From Plutella xylostella (Eukaryota; Arthropoda; Insecta; Lepidoptera; Plutellidae), in NCBI RefSeq assembly GCF_932276165.1, contig NC_064001.1, positions 3,789,501 to 3,853,500 on the forward strand: a DNA stretch of 64,000 bases, written 5' to 3'. Positions 12,701 to 21,529 of the stretch are shown here, piece after piece. The notes beneath the pieces were generated by a model. It saw only the letters and a program-made list of their open reading frames with translations. It did not search any database and was not told the origin of the DNA. The position numbers and the translations under genes are program-made. The stretch's first letter is position 1. Each line of letters starts with the position of its first letter.

Positions 12701-15700
12701 TATTTACCCTGTCAGTCGATTTCGTTTGCAGTGAAACAAATTTGTAAAATGTTAGCTTGCTAGGCATTCTTGCCCCCTGATAAAAACTTGACCATACTTC
12801 AAATACATGTACAACAAGTCTGCTACAAGTAGCAGATGCAATTAGACATAAACATATAATTACTTAAATTAATATCCTTGTAGTTTGATCTTGTTATAAA
12901 TTTGAAGCAATACTTTTATTACATCCCTTTCCGTCGGAAAAGAAAGTGATACAGAAAAAACAGTTAAGTTAATTAAAATCAAATGAATCGGAAACAGCGA
13001 TTCAAAACAAACCGGCACGTGACTATAAGGACTTGAGCAACTAATCAATAGTCATTAAAGCTCTGACGAAACGATAAAATCGTTGAGGTCGAAGCTAGCC
13101 CATGGCACTCGGCTGCGGCTGTTATTTATTTACTCAGAGGCCGCCGGGACCTAGAACCTCACACCTTAATTCAAGAGAAGGTTTATGGCACAGAGAAAGG
13201 CGGTCAAAGTGCGTCTTTTATTAGACTGCGAGATTATCTAACCCGATACTCGGCGCTAGGGAAGGTTACGCTATCAGAACGTGCTCATGTTTTCGACCGT
13301 GACGTAATTACCGGTCAGTCGTTAGCGGCCAGTCAGAGCGAGCCATCTCGCATGCTAGAGCTGAAGCAACTGCCTGCAAAGTGGCTAAGAATGTGCAATT
13401 TCGCAGATTAAAAGACCCCGCAGCGTACATTACTTCTAAAGCATGCATTTCTATAAATACATGGACGGATCGATGTGTGGGGCGTGCAACCTGTCCTGTG
13501 ATGGACGAAGACGTGTTTTGTTCGTTTCACTCCTCCGATAAAACGGACCAACAAGGCCGATAGGACACCCGATATAGCTGCTCGCTGCGGCGCCTACACA
13601 GCTGACTGACATTGCTGAGGTGTTCACGTTGCTGCGTTGTATGAAACTTGCCGGTGAAATGCCCTAGTTCAACGAAGTGGCAGGCGGACAAGGTTTATAC
13701 AGCCCAATTCAAGTTTTTGTAATAAAAAAAAGTAAAATAAGTTGTTACTTTTGCCCATGTTCATAGTTTTACGATCTTGTACCATGCGGGAATGAATTTA
13801 AAATAATAACATGATAAATTACTTGCATCAATCGTGATCATACAAGCCAATACAGAGCACTGCTAGATAATTACCATTTTTCATCTTCTCCATGATAAAA
13901 GGACCTCTCCTAACGGGGATTACAATGTTAAATATTGACGTTCGTAAAGAAATTTCTTCTTCCACGAGTAAAAATTATTCACTTTCGTAGGCTTCCCGCA
14001 AGAACCGCCTACTCAAAGCCTGGCTCGGCCTTTCTACTCATCCTCTAACGCTGGTACCTACTATATATAACTTATATTTGCCAAGTTTAAGTTTATAGGA
14101 ATTAAATATTGAATAATATATTCTGATATTTGATACTTTTATTTCTAGCCATTACAAAGATATATTTTAATTAGTAGTCATCTATCTTATCATATAAAAC
14201 ACTATAGGTAGTATACAGTATACTACCCAGACACGATTAACTTTTATTAATAGCCTTCGAAGCCGTAAACACTGTTTGAAAATGAAATAAAAGGGCCGTA
14301 TTTGTTAAGACTCTCCTCACTACGCCCTAAACTAGTTTAGCACTGTCGGTAATTAGTTCCCTAATTGCTCTAAAAATACTTGAGAGTACGTGAAGTGCTC
14401 ACGTCATCACACAACTAGTATTATTGCTCTGGGAATTCAATGTAGCTAGTATAATACAGATAGGTATGTATAGATTGATTGAACCAGGGACGGGGACGCG
14501 TGTTTTGAAACTATACAAGGCCAGAACGCACCCATAGTGTACTAGCACTGTATAGTTTCAAGTGAAAAAAAATAATATTTTCCTTGAAAATATACACGAT
14601 TTGTGCGTACTAATCGCGTATACTTTCAAGTTGGGATTTACGGAATCGTGCTTGAAAATATACATTGCTATTACGCACATTGCTTGTTTGGCGTACTTGT
14701 CGCATATAATTTATACCTACATGCTGATTCTGTTTTACTTAACTATTTCGGTAAATGTACACATGACTACAATTTACTTATTCTGACTGCCATACCTATA
14801 GAATGTTATTAAATAAAGATGAACAAGCTCTAATTTGATTGATAAATTGATATTTATAGCAATCATACTTTGTAACGTTTCGCCCTGCCTACTTAACTCC
14901 TACCTATTGGATTTACTAAGAAGATATTTGAAAACACCTAACTAACTTGAGTGAAATAAGAGTGAAACAAATACTGTTTTGAATTGGCCATGAAACATCC
15001 AGGAAACCCCTACGTTGTGTTGTAACCCAATAAACGAAAGAAAGAGAATTAAATAAACTATGACCTAGAATTGATTACATACATCCTACCTGCCTATAAT
15101 TATTGACCTATATACTACAACCCTGATGTATAACTTTTATTTGTATGATAACTACATATTTACAGGTAAGTACATAAAGATAATAATATAGGTAATAATG
15201 TTTTTTGGTGTTGGTTAATAAGGGAAGCCCCTCCATACGCTTTGTAGGCCTTGATCACTACACCCGATTGAATCAATATATAAGACTCTAAAATAGATAA
15301 ATAATAGCAAATATTCAATCGGAGCCCTCGTGGAACACAACCATTGACTTGGACATTCCTCCGACCAACTTATTAATCACTTCCCTTGCTCCTAACCTTA
15401 TATATTTACATGTTTTATATTTATTTCATGTAAATAAATCAACATGAATACATGTTGTCAAAGCTAAAGGGACAATCATATTTATAATCATAAATTAACT
15501 GAAACTAGAATAGTTCAATAATTTACAGTATAGTAACTTTATTAAATCATGAATTTCATAATAAATAAGTATTTGAAAATATAATAATATGACTCTAATT
15601 TTGTAGCCAAGTGGGAAGTGATTTATTATTTTAAAAGATTAAATATATAATATGAAATAGTGAATATTCTTTGATCTTATTGGAATATAGGATAATTGTT

Positions 15701-18700
15701 ATGAAATAGTGAATATTATATAAACTTATTCAAATATATTATAAATAGTTGTAATAAATATATCCTAGCTAACTTTATTCCTACTATATCCGTGCTATCT
15801 TTATTTACATTAGAATTTATTGATTTAACAAGGAAACAAACACTTCTATGGGTAAGAATTTACATAACTTTCTGAAAATATGCAAATTGGACAGGAATCT
15901 GATCTACCTTCAAGCCATTTGTATTTATTGAGCAATATAGGACCAGAAATGATTTAGTTTAAGTATCTAGGACCCTTATTTGTGATATCTTGACACTTAT
16001 TAGAGTAAATTTATCCGTCAATCAATTCTTTCCCTGCGCTGTTACTTGTTTTTAAACTCAAAGTCAAATAATCTTCTCTGCCATATAGATACTACAATAA
16101 ATCATCTTTGAAAAGTTTATTTAAGTATGTATCTACTTTATTCTTTGAATAATTACTATAGCATAGATTCTATAGAAGTATTTATTTACCTAATGAAAAA
16201 TCAATAATTTGAACAAAGAACCATAGAACAAATTTGAAGGTAGGTGTATATTTTTTATTTAATAAGAATTTATTATTTTTGAAGTGAGATCTATTGTCAG
16301 GTTTTAGTTATTTGATAATCATCATCATCATCATCATCACCAGCCCGCTTCTGCCTATTTGTATCTATCCAGAAGTCCCTGTTCTAAACTAAAATAAGTT
16401 GAACCAAAGCTAGGGAATGTGTAATGTGTAGGTTTTTCTCTAGCTAGCTAAATACTGAATGAGCGAGGTAGAAGACCTTTAGTGTACCTATCTAATCCCT
16501 ATACCAGTGTGATGGAAATTGCAGCCGTGGGTTAGCGTCCTTCAAGAAATAAAGTGTAGGTATAACTTCTCAATCATATACGAGAGACAAAAAGTAAGTA
16601 GAAAAGTGACTTAGCTTCGCACACGGTGTTCCGCCTCGGCTCCACACGCCTGGTCCTCACGCCCCACGGCTCCGATCACCCCCTCAATCTGACCGCCTGC
16701 TCACCACGGCCGCTCACACAAAAGTGAAAAGTGCCCACGCGCTGCTCGCTTACGTGGATATTATCCTCTACCCTCAACTCGCCGATATCAATATTAAGGC
16801 TCACCTTCACTCAGAATAATTATCTTGATTATTCTGTGATCCGAAATCGGTACAACGAAGCTTGGCACGAAGTTAGCCGACACCCTGAATGATTTAATAG
16901 ACAACTTTTCCAAAAATCCCACGGGAAAACCCTTCCAAAGCGCAACAAATCCCTCGGAACATCCAGTCGTAGTTTAAATTCATTATTTGCGAAATAGTTA
17001 ATGTTTCGGCATCGATGGAACATTACAACTTGCAAGTAAGAATACTAATATCTTATTATTTATATGAATAAAGAGTAATACCTACTACACTCACGAGAAA
17101 TGAAAAAGTCCTAGTGGCGATAGCTCCTGAACGGAAAAGACTAGCTTAATGACGCCGTCGGAAATATTAAAGTACATTTAACAGCGCATCAAAATTTTAT
17201 TATAACCAACTAAAAACGTAAATTTTGATCAAATTCTATATTAAATGTTTTAAAAAGTTTTGGTAATTTATTTATTTATTTATATACACTTTATTGCACA
17301 CATAAAACAAATTTTACACAGAAGCATTTTAAAACATAGTTAATAATTTGCGCACAAAGGCGGACTTATTGCTAAAAAGCAATTTCTACCAACCAACCTT
17401 TGATTGGTAGTTATCGGATGAATATAATGTAAGCTCTTAAAATAAATTAGGTGTTGACATTTTGCAACTTCGACTTATTGATTGCTCGTGAGTGTATTAC
17501 TCTATAGACCTATTAGAGACATATTTTTCATCAAGTTTTGGGGAGCCTACCCTATCTATCTATGGGTATTAAATATAAAAACCTACTACCTAGTAACTAA
17601 TCACGTATAGTTTCAAGTGGTCGCATTGCCGCGTGGCACTTGAAAATATACACGATTAGTACGCAGTGGTAACTGCTGCAGTATATTTTCAAGCCATAAT
17701 TTTGGTCAAACTTACTTGAAAATATACGCGATTAGTGCGTAATGGCCTTGTATACTTTCAAGTAAATCATGGCACCATTTTAATTTGAAACTATACGTGA
17801 GCAGTCCCACCCTCTGCGTTCTGGCCTTGTATAGTTTCAAAACACGCGACGGGGACTTTCGCTCTAGGGAAAAAATCAAAACATTTGCGTAACCCGTCTG
17901 GAAAAAGTTCACTGAATAATTGGATTTTCTAGGAATTTCATATTAATTTACAAAAGTTTGTGATTACCAATGGGAGCCCATTAGTTGCTTTCTGAGAAGT
18001 TTGCCTTGGTTTATAATTAAAGGATCGATATCTGACGGTCATTTCATAAAACAAGGGTCGAAAACAACATTAGTTCTCCGAAAAAACTGGTCAAAACACA
18101 ACAACCTTTCATCCTCTTAAATATTTGGGTATGTTTCTATCGGAAAAAACCCCGGAAAACTGTTTTCAGAAATAAGCAAACACTTGCCTTGTGTTGTTAT
18201 AAAAACAGATTGGGTACTTTTCCTTGAATTATAGGTTAGCGATGACAGTACAGTACATGCGTTTGAGGAAGGACGATGATAAAATACTGGGATGCTTTGG
18301 ATATCTCCATCTAGGAATCTAATCTCCCAAGTTGCTACAACATTTAACTATACATAAAAGCTTTATTTGCATTAATTTAGCTATGATATATCAATTATTT
18401 AAAATTATACCATTGAGAAACATGATAATGTAAACTTATAAACCGAATTTTCTTTTTACAGGTCTTGTACTCGGAAGGCCAAGGTCCAGAGAATTGTGGC
18501 GCTCCTTGGCAGTAGTTTGAAGTACTTACATTACTATTTTTTATGATTGATTTACACGTGTGTGAGATGTCCCCACATATTATTATTATTTAAGAAGGGC
18601 CTGATCATATAGATCATAGACTAAATCGTTTTGTAAGAGCGGCCTAATTAAATGGTCTTAATGGTGAAAATCATACTCTAGACATGTCAAGGTAAAACCC

Positions 18701-19693
18701 GCGTACGCAGATTTAGGACCTAGTCATCTAGATGCAAGATAATAAATTTAAGGTCTATAACGCGTTAACTGCCGGTTTTAGTGCCCTATCTAACGACCTA
18801 TCCGGTTCAGTAAGCGATACGTACAACAAAACGAATGTTGGTTTCTTTCTAACGATTTTTTCCTTCTCAGGTATTGTTGGACCTTGAACAAGATATATTC
18901 GTAATTAAATTCAAGTGGCTATGTATTATTATTCAAATGAATACGTTGTTTTCACCCCGTATTTCTTTGTAGTAGCTGTTACATAACCAGATAACGAATA
19001 GGATATTAGGATCCTCAGACGACTTTACTTTTACCATATTCCTAACTTTTGTTTACTTGCATAATTGTTACTAGTCATGTTCAATAAAGCGATATTCTAT
19101 CCAGCCTTCTTCACATTTCCCGACGTCACCTTTCAATAAAGTCACGAATCCTTTATCGATGTAGATAAACACCATTATATCGCAATTCGCGATAAATTCT
19201 TTGGCGGAATGCCCAATAAACAAGTTTATCGACGTCGATAACGAACCCGTGCCGAGGGGCAAGAGCCCATAAAAAAATCTCCTCGCAACAAGCGCGACAT
19301 CAAGCTCTCTCCTATGGAACACCTGCGAATACAGGGAGACGTTTTTGACATGTGAATTCGTAGTTAGGGCTCGCACACATAACTGCAAATTCGCATCGCA
19401 TCGCAAAATCGTCTTCCTCCAACTTGCAGGTGTATCATAAGAGAGAGCGTGACGTCACGCGTGTTGCGAGCCCGCATCGCGACAATTCGCGGTTTTGTGT
19501 ACAAGCCCTTACGTGTGGGAGCTGTAAAGTGGACTCACCGAGCCGTAGTTCCCCGAAGTTGCCGCATCCTATCTTCTTGCCGACGCGGAAGTTGGGCCCC
19601 ACCATGAGCACGCCCGACGATGACGTCACAGAGTGCCGTGACGTGTGCATCCCGCTGCTGCCGCCGCCGCGCGCGCCCACCGCGCCCGCCGCA
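574..19693 (-). CDS. gish: Casein kinase I gamma (gilgamesh-like), 5' half of gene
   Basis: Serine/threonine protein kinase of the CK1 gamma branch. In animals this branch is membrane-associated and works in Wnt and trafficking pathways (family knowledge). Coding exons read on the minus strand: 19693-19539, 3630-3520, then either 2474-2323 or 725-574. Joined, they give the N-terminal kinase lobe: glycine loop GCGNFGELRLG, the VAIK lysine strand, EYRFYKLLG, and the hinge segment ELLGP.LEDLF. All exons have AG/GT borders and compatible phases (1, 1, 0). The intron between 19539 and 3630 is about 16 kb and full of repeats. Exons for HRD, DFG and the C-terminal palmitoylation tail are absent because they lie beyond the left edge. 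The promoter and any 5' noncoding exon are not identified. CK1 alpha or delta is less likely given the gamma-type SSGVLMVGPNFRVGKKIG lead-in. Confidence 0.9.
726..1613. other. CK1 gamma intron, no feature recognised
   Basis: Intron between alternative exon A and the LINE fragment. A pyrimidine-rich tract on the minus strand (about 729-780) precedes the exon A acceptor and fits a polypyrimidine tract. Open frames here show no homology I can recognise. Confidence 0.6.
1623..2186 (+). mobile_element. 5'-truncated non-LTR retrotransposon (RTE-like C-terminus)
   Basis: Open frame ending at 2157 encodes the C-terminal part of a LINE polyprotein: IRPVMLYGAECWA, HVTEMRMLRWMCGVTR, IRNEYIRGS, SWFGHVMRRE, RGRPRKTW. 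This part follows the reverse transcriptase domain in RTE-like elements. The 3' end is a short GAA microsatellite tail (2170-2190). A 9-bp target duplication AGAGTTACC flanks it (1614-1622 and 2187-2195), so the insertion is 5'-truncated and only the 3' end arrived. It lies between the two alternative CK1 gamma exons. Confidence 0.85.
2323..2474 (-). CDS. gish: CK1 gamma alternative kinase exon, version B
   Basis: 152-bp exon, the same length and phases as version A. Acceptor CAG is at 2477-2475; donor GTGAGT follows 2323. It encodes EGVPKVFYLGTCGGRYNAMV, then LELLGPTLEDLF, and ends in the same MIAMQL. Differences from A cluster in the strand and loop before the hinge (YLGTCGGR against YFGPCGK) and after it (VHCGRRFR against DLCGRRFS). 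No stop or frameshift, so it looks functional rather than a dead duplicate. A truncated retrotransposon (1623-2186) sits between the two versions. Confidence 0.9.
2501..2669. repeat. Short inverted-repeat element (TAAGCGTCCAC family), copy 1
   Basis: Ends are inverted: GTAAGCGTCCAC at 2501 and GTGGACGCTTAC at 2658-2669. The body contains GGACGCATC-type and ACGCCGTTTCT-type pieces that recur, reversed, at 33663-33849. Non-coding; a MITE-like element directly upstream of alternative exon B. Confidence 0.75.
2680..3265. other. CK1 gamma intron, no feature recognised
   Basis: Intron between alternative exon B and the SINE-like remnant. Short open frames only; nothing recognised. Confidence 0.5.
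3266..3350 (-). repeat. tRNA-derived SINE head
   Basis: On the minus strand, a tRNA-like stretch with a B box (GGTTCGATTCC at about 3284-3294) and a degenerate A box (TAGTGGTTGG). It is followed by GGCAGATGTTGGTTTG, the usual start of a lepidopteran tRNA-derived SINE body. The cloverleaf is imperfect, so it is not a tRNA gene. Confidence 0.7.
3520..3630 (-). CDS. gish: CK1 gamma exon with the VAIK lysine
   Basis: 111-bp exon. Acceptor TTTTTCAG is just upstream of 3630; donor GTGAGT follows 3520. It encodes KNLYNNEHVAIKMEPMKS, which carries the ATP-anchoring lysine, then the APQLHLEYRFYKLLGTH segment. It starts and ends in phase 1 and so joins either alternative exon in frame. It is the shared exon upstream of the alternative pair. 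Confidence 0.93.
3640..4255. other. CK1 gamma intron, possible LINE tail at its start
   Basis: Positions 3670-3765 read like the last codons of a LINE frame plus 3' UTR (WRTMELGVKWRRFIPCSG), a weak match by eye. The remainder shows nothing recognisable. Confidence 0.35.
4900..5670. repeat. Degenerate short-unit repeat block inside the hAT element
   Basis: Many loosely repeated 20-25 bp units built on GGCATAA / TATGGC / GCCTAAT motifs (about 4920-5120), and again on the far side (about 5535-5665) with GCCA.ACGAG and TATGCCA motifs. Between them lies a CGCTCCGCT-rich stretch (5200-5290). It resembles dispersed lepidopteran repeat blocks; class unknown. Confidence 0.55.
5965..6251. repeat. Long near-perfect inverted repeat (129-bp arms)
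   Basis: Left arm 5965-6093 and right arm 6123-6251 are reverse complements, with a single mismatch seen by eye and a spacer of about 29 bp. The outer ends carry ACCGACTTCAAAAAA, a motif that recurs at about 6727-6743. Non-coding. If transcribed with the kinase pre-mRNA it would fold into a long hairpin. Confidence 0.9.
6300..6745. repeat. Dispersed lepidopteran-type element ending in GAAGTCGGTT
   Basis: Sequence with polyA-like runs, then GAACCTCCTCCTTTTTTTGA and GAAGTCGGTTAAAAA at its right edge. This type is very common in moth genomes (recalled, not searched). No coding frame. Confidence 0.45.
6969..7283. other. CK1 gamma intron, no feature recognised
   Basis: Intron between the hAT right target duplication and the next LINE. 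A short sequence with a GCGGCCCATCG patch; nothing recognised. Confidence 0.5.
7297..7854 (+). mobile_element. 5'-truncated non-LTR retrotransposon (C-terminal fragment)
   Basis: Open frame to 7812 encodes a LINE C-terminus: MLYPLAGIAPPDVRR, LPWETWKSLNRLRTQVGRS, MARWGF and a Cys/His segment (CLCEAPQTMVHLTSCPACP) typical of LINEs after the reverse transcriptase domain. It ends in ACACGATAAGAAGAAGAAG. A 13-bp target duplication AGTGCCGAAGGTA flanks it (7284-7296 and 7855-7867). The same 3' tail recurs in reverse at about 39360-39455. Confidence 0.85.
7868..14490. other. Large CK1 gamma intron stretch, little recognised
   Basis: About 6.6 kb of AT-rich sequence with no convincing coding frame. 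At 9510-9560, ACAGGGGGGTCACTCTGACG resembles the end of the inverted-repeat element at 21327-21527. A short CATA repeat lies at about 11000-11015. A moderately GC-rich patch lies at 13085-13380 with no recognised content. Confidence 0.5.
14497..14780 (+). repeat. Multi-hairpin repeat (TTGAAAnTATAC family), copy A
   Basis: Begins CGCGTGTTTTGAAACTATAC, followed by AGGCCAGAACGCA. Contains successive stems CTTGAAAnTATAC ... GTATAnTTTCAAG about 30-40 bp apart, with loops holding ACGCACTAATCGC-like text. Two full stem pairs and a decayed third are visible. It is the reverse-orientation partner of 17600-17850. Confidence 0.75.
14820..17270. other. CK1 gamma intron with an ATC run and a GC-rich island
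   Basis: AT-rich. Holds an (ATC)n run at 16318-16342, probably the reversed tail of a LINE, and a GC-rich patch at 16610-16800 standing out from its surroundings. Otherwise nothing recognised. Confidence 0.5.
17275..17410 (-). repeat. LINE-end-like repeat (Zenon/CR1-type by recollection)
   Basis: TTATTTATATACACTTTATT, then GGCGGACTTATTGCTAAAAA and GCAATTTCTACCA. This text is familiar as the 3' end of a widespread lepidopteran non-LTR family, here in reverse. Recognition is from memory and approximate. Confidence 0.45.
17600..17850 (-). repeat. Multi-hairpin repeat (TTGAAAnTATAC family), copy B
   Basis: Inverted relative to copy A: its right end reads GGCCTTGTATAGTTTCAAAA followed by CACGCG. 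Three stem pairs, CTTGAAAnTATAC with GTATAnTTTCAAG, are spaced about 65-70 bp apart. Bases vary inside the stems, yet pairing is mostly kept (AAACTATAC with GTATAGTTT, AAAATATAC with GTATATTTT). Confidence 0.78.
18452..18525 (+). repeat. LINE 3' end fragment (RTE-like tail family)
   Basis: GGAAGGCCAAGGTCCAGAGA followed by TTGTGGCGCTCCTTGGCAG matches the last coding bases seen at 32900-32950 and 55005-55050 (KAxDxxLWRSLG-like). Truncated on both sides. Confidence 0.6.
18530..19280. other. CK1 gamma intron, no feature recognised
   Basis: AT-rich intron sequence with no recognisable repeat, exon or RNA gene. Confidence 0.5.
19283..19511. repeat. Inverted-repeat elements next to the CK1 gamma first coding exon
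   Basis: Two overlapping inverted arrangements. Arms 19283-19330 and 19428-19474 are imperfect complements (CTCGCAACAAGCGCGACATC against its reverse). Also AGGGCTCGCACACA (19368) pairs with TGTGTACAAGCCCT (about 19497-19510). Related text is at 470-545. Probably one MITE-like element with internal rearrangement. Confidence 0.6.
19539..19693 (-). CDS. gish: CK1 gamma first recognised coding exon (glycine loop)
   Basis: Encodes a Gly/Ser-rich lead, then SSSGVLMVGPNFRVGKKIG and GCGNFGELRLG, the nucleotide-binding glycine loop. Donor GTGAGT follows 19539. The upstream edge is uncertain. A TTTTCCAG acceptor would start the exon at 19693, with the frame continuing upstream into another exon; otherwise translation starts at the ATG at 19650-19648 (MHTSRHSV). 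Local sequence is GC-rich compared with the flanks. A hairpin repeat (19283-19511) lies just downstream, in the intron. Confidence 0.85.
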
Positions 19694-19739
19694 CTGGAAA
19701 AGTGGAGCTTATTAGATGAGGTTGAAGGGTAAGGATTGA

Positions 19740-21320
19740 GGTAGAAAAATGGCAGGGAAACTTGAGGAGTTACTATGATACCTAGGGACTTGCAGTTCGA
19801 AGAATGGTGGGCTTATTGGATGAGTGTTGAAGAGTCAGGATATTGGTAGCAAAAGTGCAGGAACACTTCCTTTCCTACCATCTTCGATTGGCAATAGGAG
19901 TATCAGAAACGGAGCTTATAAGAAGAGGAAGGGTCAGGACTGTGGTAGCAAAAGGTAAAGAGACTTGAGGAGTTAACGTCTCCTCTGGGGAATTGGACAA
20001 TCAGAAATGGAGCTTATTAAAAGAGTTAGGGTCAGGATTGTGGTAGAGGCTGGTTACTTGAGGAGTTACCATGATATTTAGAGACTCGCAGCTCAACGTA
20101 TCAACCATATGCTAATAGAGAGACTTTCGAGATCGGTGATTATACGGTGAAAATAGACACGTGTTCGAATCTTGTGAAATATACCAAGAGGTCTTTTTCC
20201 CATTACTACACTGCAGGTGAAGAATAATATTGGGAGAAAACCTGCACATCTCCGGAAACGTATAGAAACTAAGCAAGGGAGTTTGGACAGTATCGGCCTT
20301 ACTACAATCCACGTAAAACATATGTGTCGCGGTATCAAATACGTTAACATCTGTCAAGTACAGTATAATACGAATAAAGGTTCCATTTCATTGAGCCAGG
20401 TGCGTAAACTACCACGCCCACAAATAGAAGAAAGCTTTCATGTTGGTTACAAAAGACAGATCTGTAAATGTACGTAAGGATTTAAAATTGTATTATAAAC
20501 GTATGTACCCGAAAGGGTAGTCTGAGGTGATTCGACTCGCAAGTGACCTACCAGCAGGAGAAAATGAATTGAAGAAAGGACCCAAGACCTAGTAATGTTG
20601 ATGTTTTGTTTCGGATTAGATTGACAACAGGTCTCCTATGATCATATGATAGAGAATGGATAAAGGTGATGGTAGAATTGGTCATTTTTTTTCATCCTCA
20701 TTCCCAGAAACAAAAGAGAGGGGTACAAGAAAGACGAAAGACCATCCTCGTGTGACCTATTAGACGTAGACAATAATCTAGAACTAGATTCATGGACAAT
20801 TACATAAACACGGTGACAAATCTTGTCTAACTGTAGTTTCATCACCGAACGTAGAAACAAAGGCAAGATCGATCGCTCGACTTCGGGTGAACTTTCGAGT
20901 GAAGTTTGTTGTTAGATTGTGTCAGAAGAAATCAAGCTAAGGTTAAATGTACATTATACAGTCTTACACTATGTTTGATTTAATAATAGTATTTGTTAAA
21001 TAGTCAATTCATAAAATAAAGTTAATTGTAGTCACATCCTTTGAGCCTATTTATATTGTTTACGCAATTTCCAGTTAGTACAGAAAATGTATTATACATT
21101 TTTTTTATAAAGCATTTATTTTAAGTACAATTTAGATATCTTCTTATAATATCTGGTGACATTACGCCGCGGTCACTGCGAGTTTACAATTTATTTATAA
21201 ATGCATACTACTCAAATTTACAATAAGAGCTATTTTACATTCAAATTTCTTTTTTATCAAAGAGCTGCTGCTCCCTTCCATCGCTGGCGACCTAATGCAG
21301 CGTCGTTAGCAAGATATTCA
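19740..21320. other. Upstream of the CK1 gamma coding exon, imperfect tandem blocks
   Basis: Between about 19700 and 20090, a loose repeat of 90-110 bp recurs, with GGAGCTTATTA / GGGTCAGGATTGTGGTAG / CTTGAGGAGTTAC pieces (three to four copies). The remainder to 21320 shows nothing recognisable. A 5' noncoding exon of the kinase could lie here unseen. Confidence 0.5.
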
Positions 21321-21326
21321 TAATGC

Positions 21327-21527
21327 TGGGGGGTCACTCCCTAAATCTACGAACGAGCAAACGAGAATTGTCGCGCCATCGGCACGCTTAATACAACGAG
21401 ACAGAGCCGTGGTTCGCTCAGCGCTCCGAATCGCTTAGGAAAAACAAAACTGCAGCGCTAACCATGACTCTCGTTGTATTGTGAAAATGTTTGTTCGTTA
21501 GTTCGTCGATTTAGAGAGTGACCCCCT
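21327..21527. repeat. Short inverted-repeat element (GGGGGGTCACTC ends)
   Basis: Left end GGGGGGTCACTCCCTAAAT and right end ATTTAGAGAGTGACCCCC are inverted. Adjoining TACGAACGAGCAAAC and GTTTGTTCGTTAGTTCG also pair. The body is GC-richer than the flanks. A related left end occurs at about 9510. MITE-like. Confidence 0.75.
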
Positions 21528-21529
21528 GT

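Noticed and set aside
16829..17035. Small open frame near the GC-rich island
   Set aside because: No homology recognised and no conserved splice signals.
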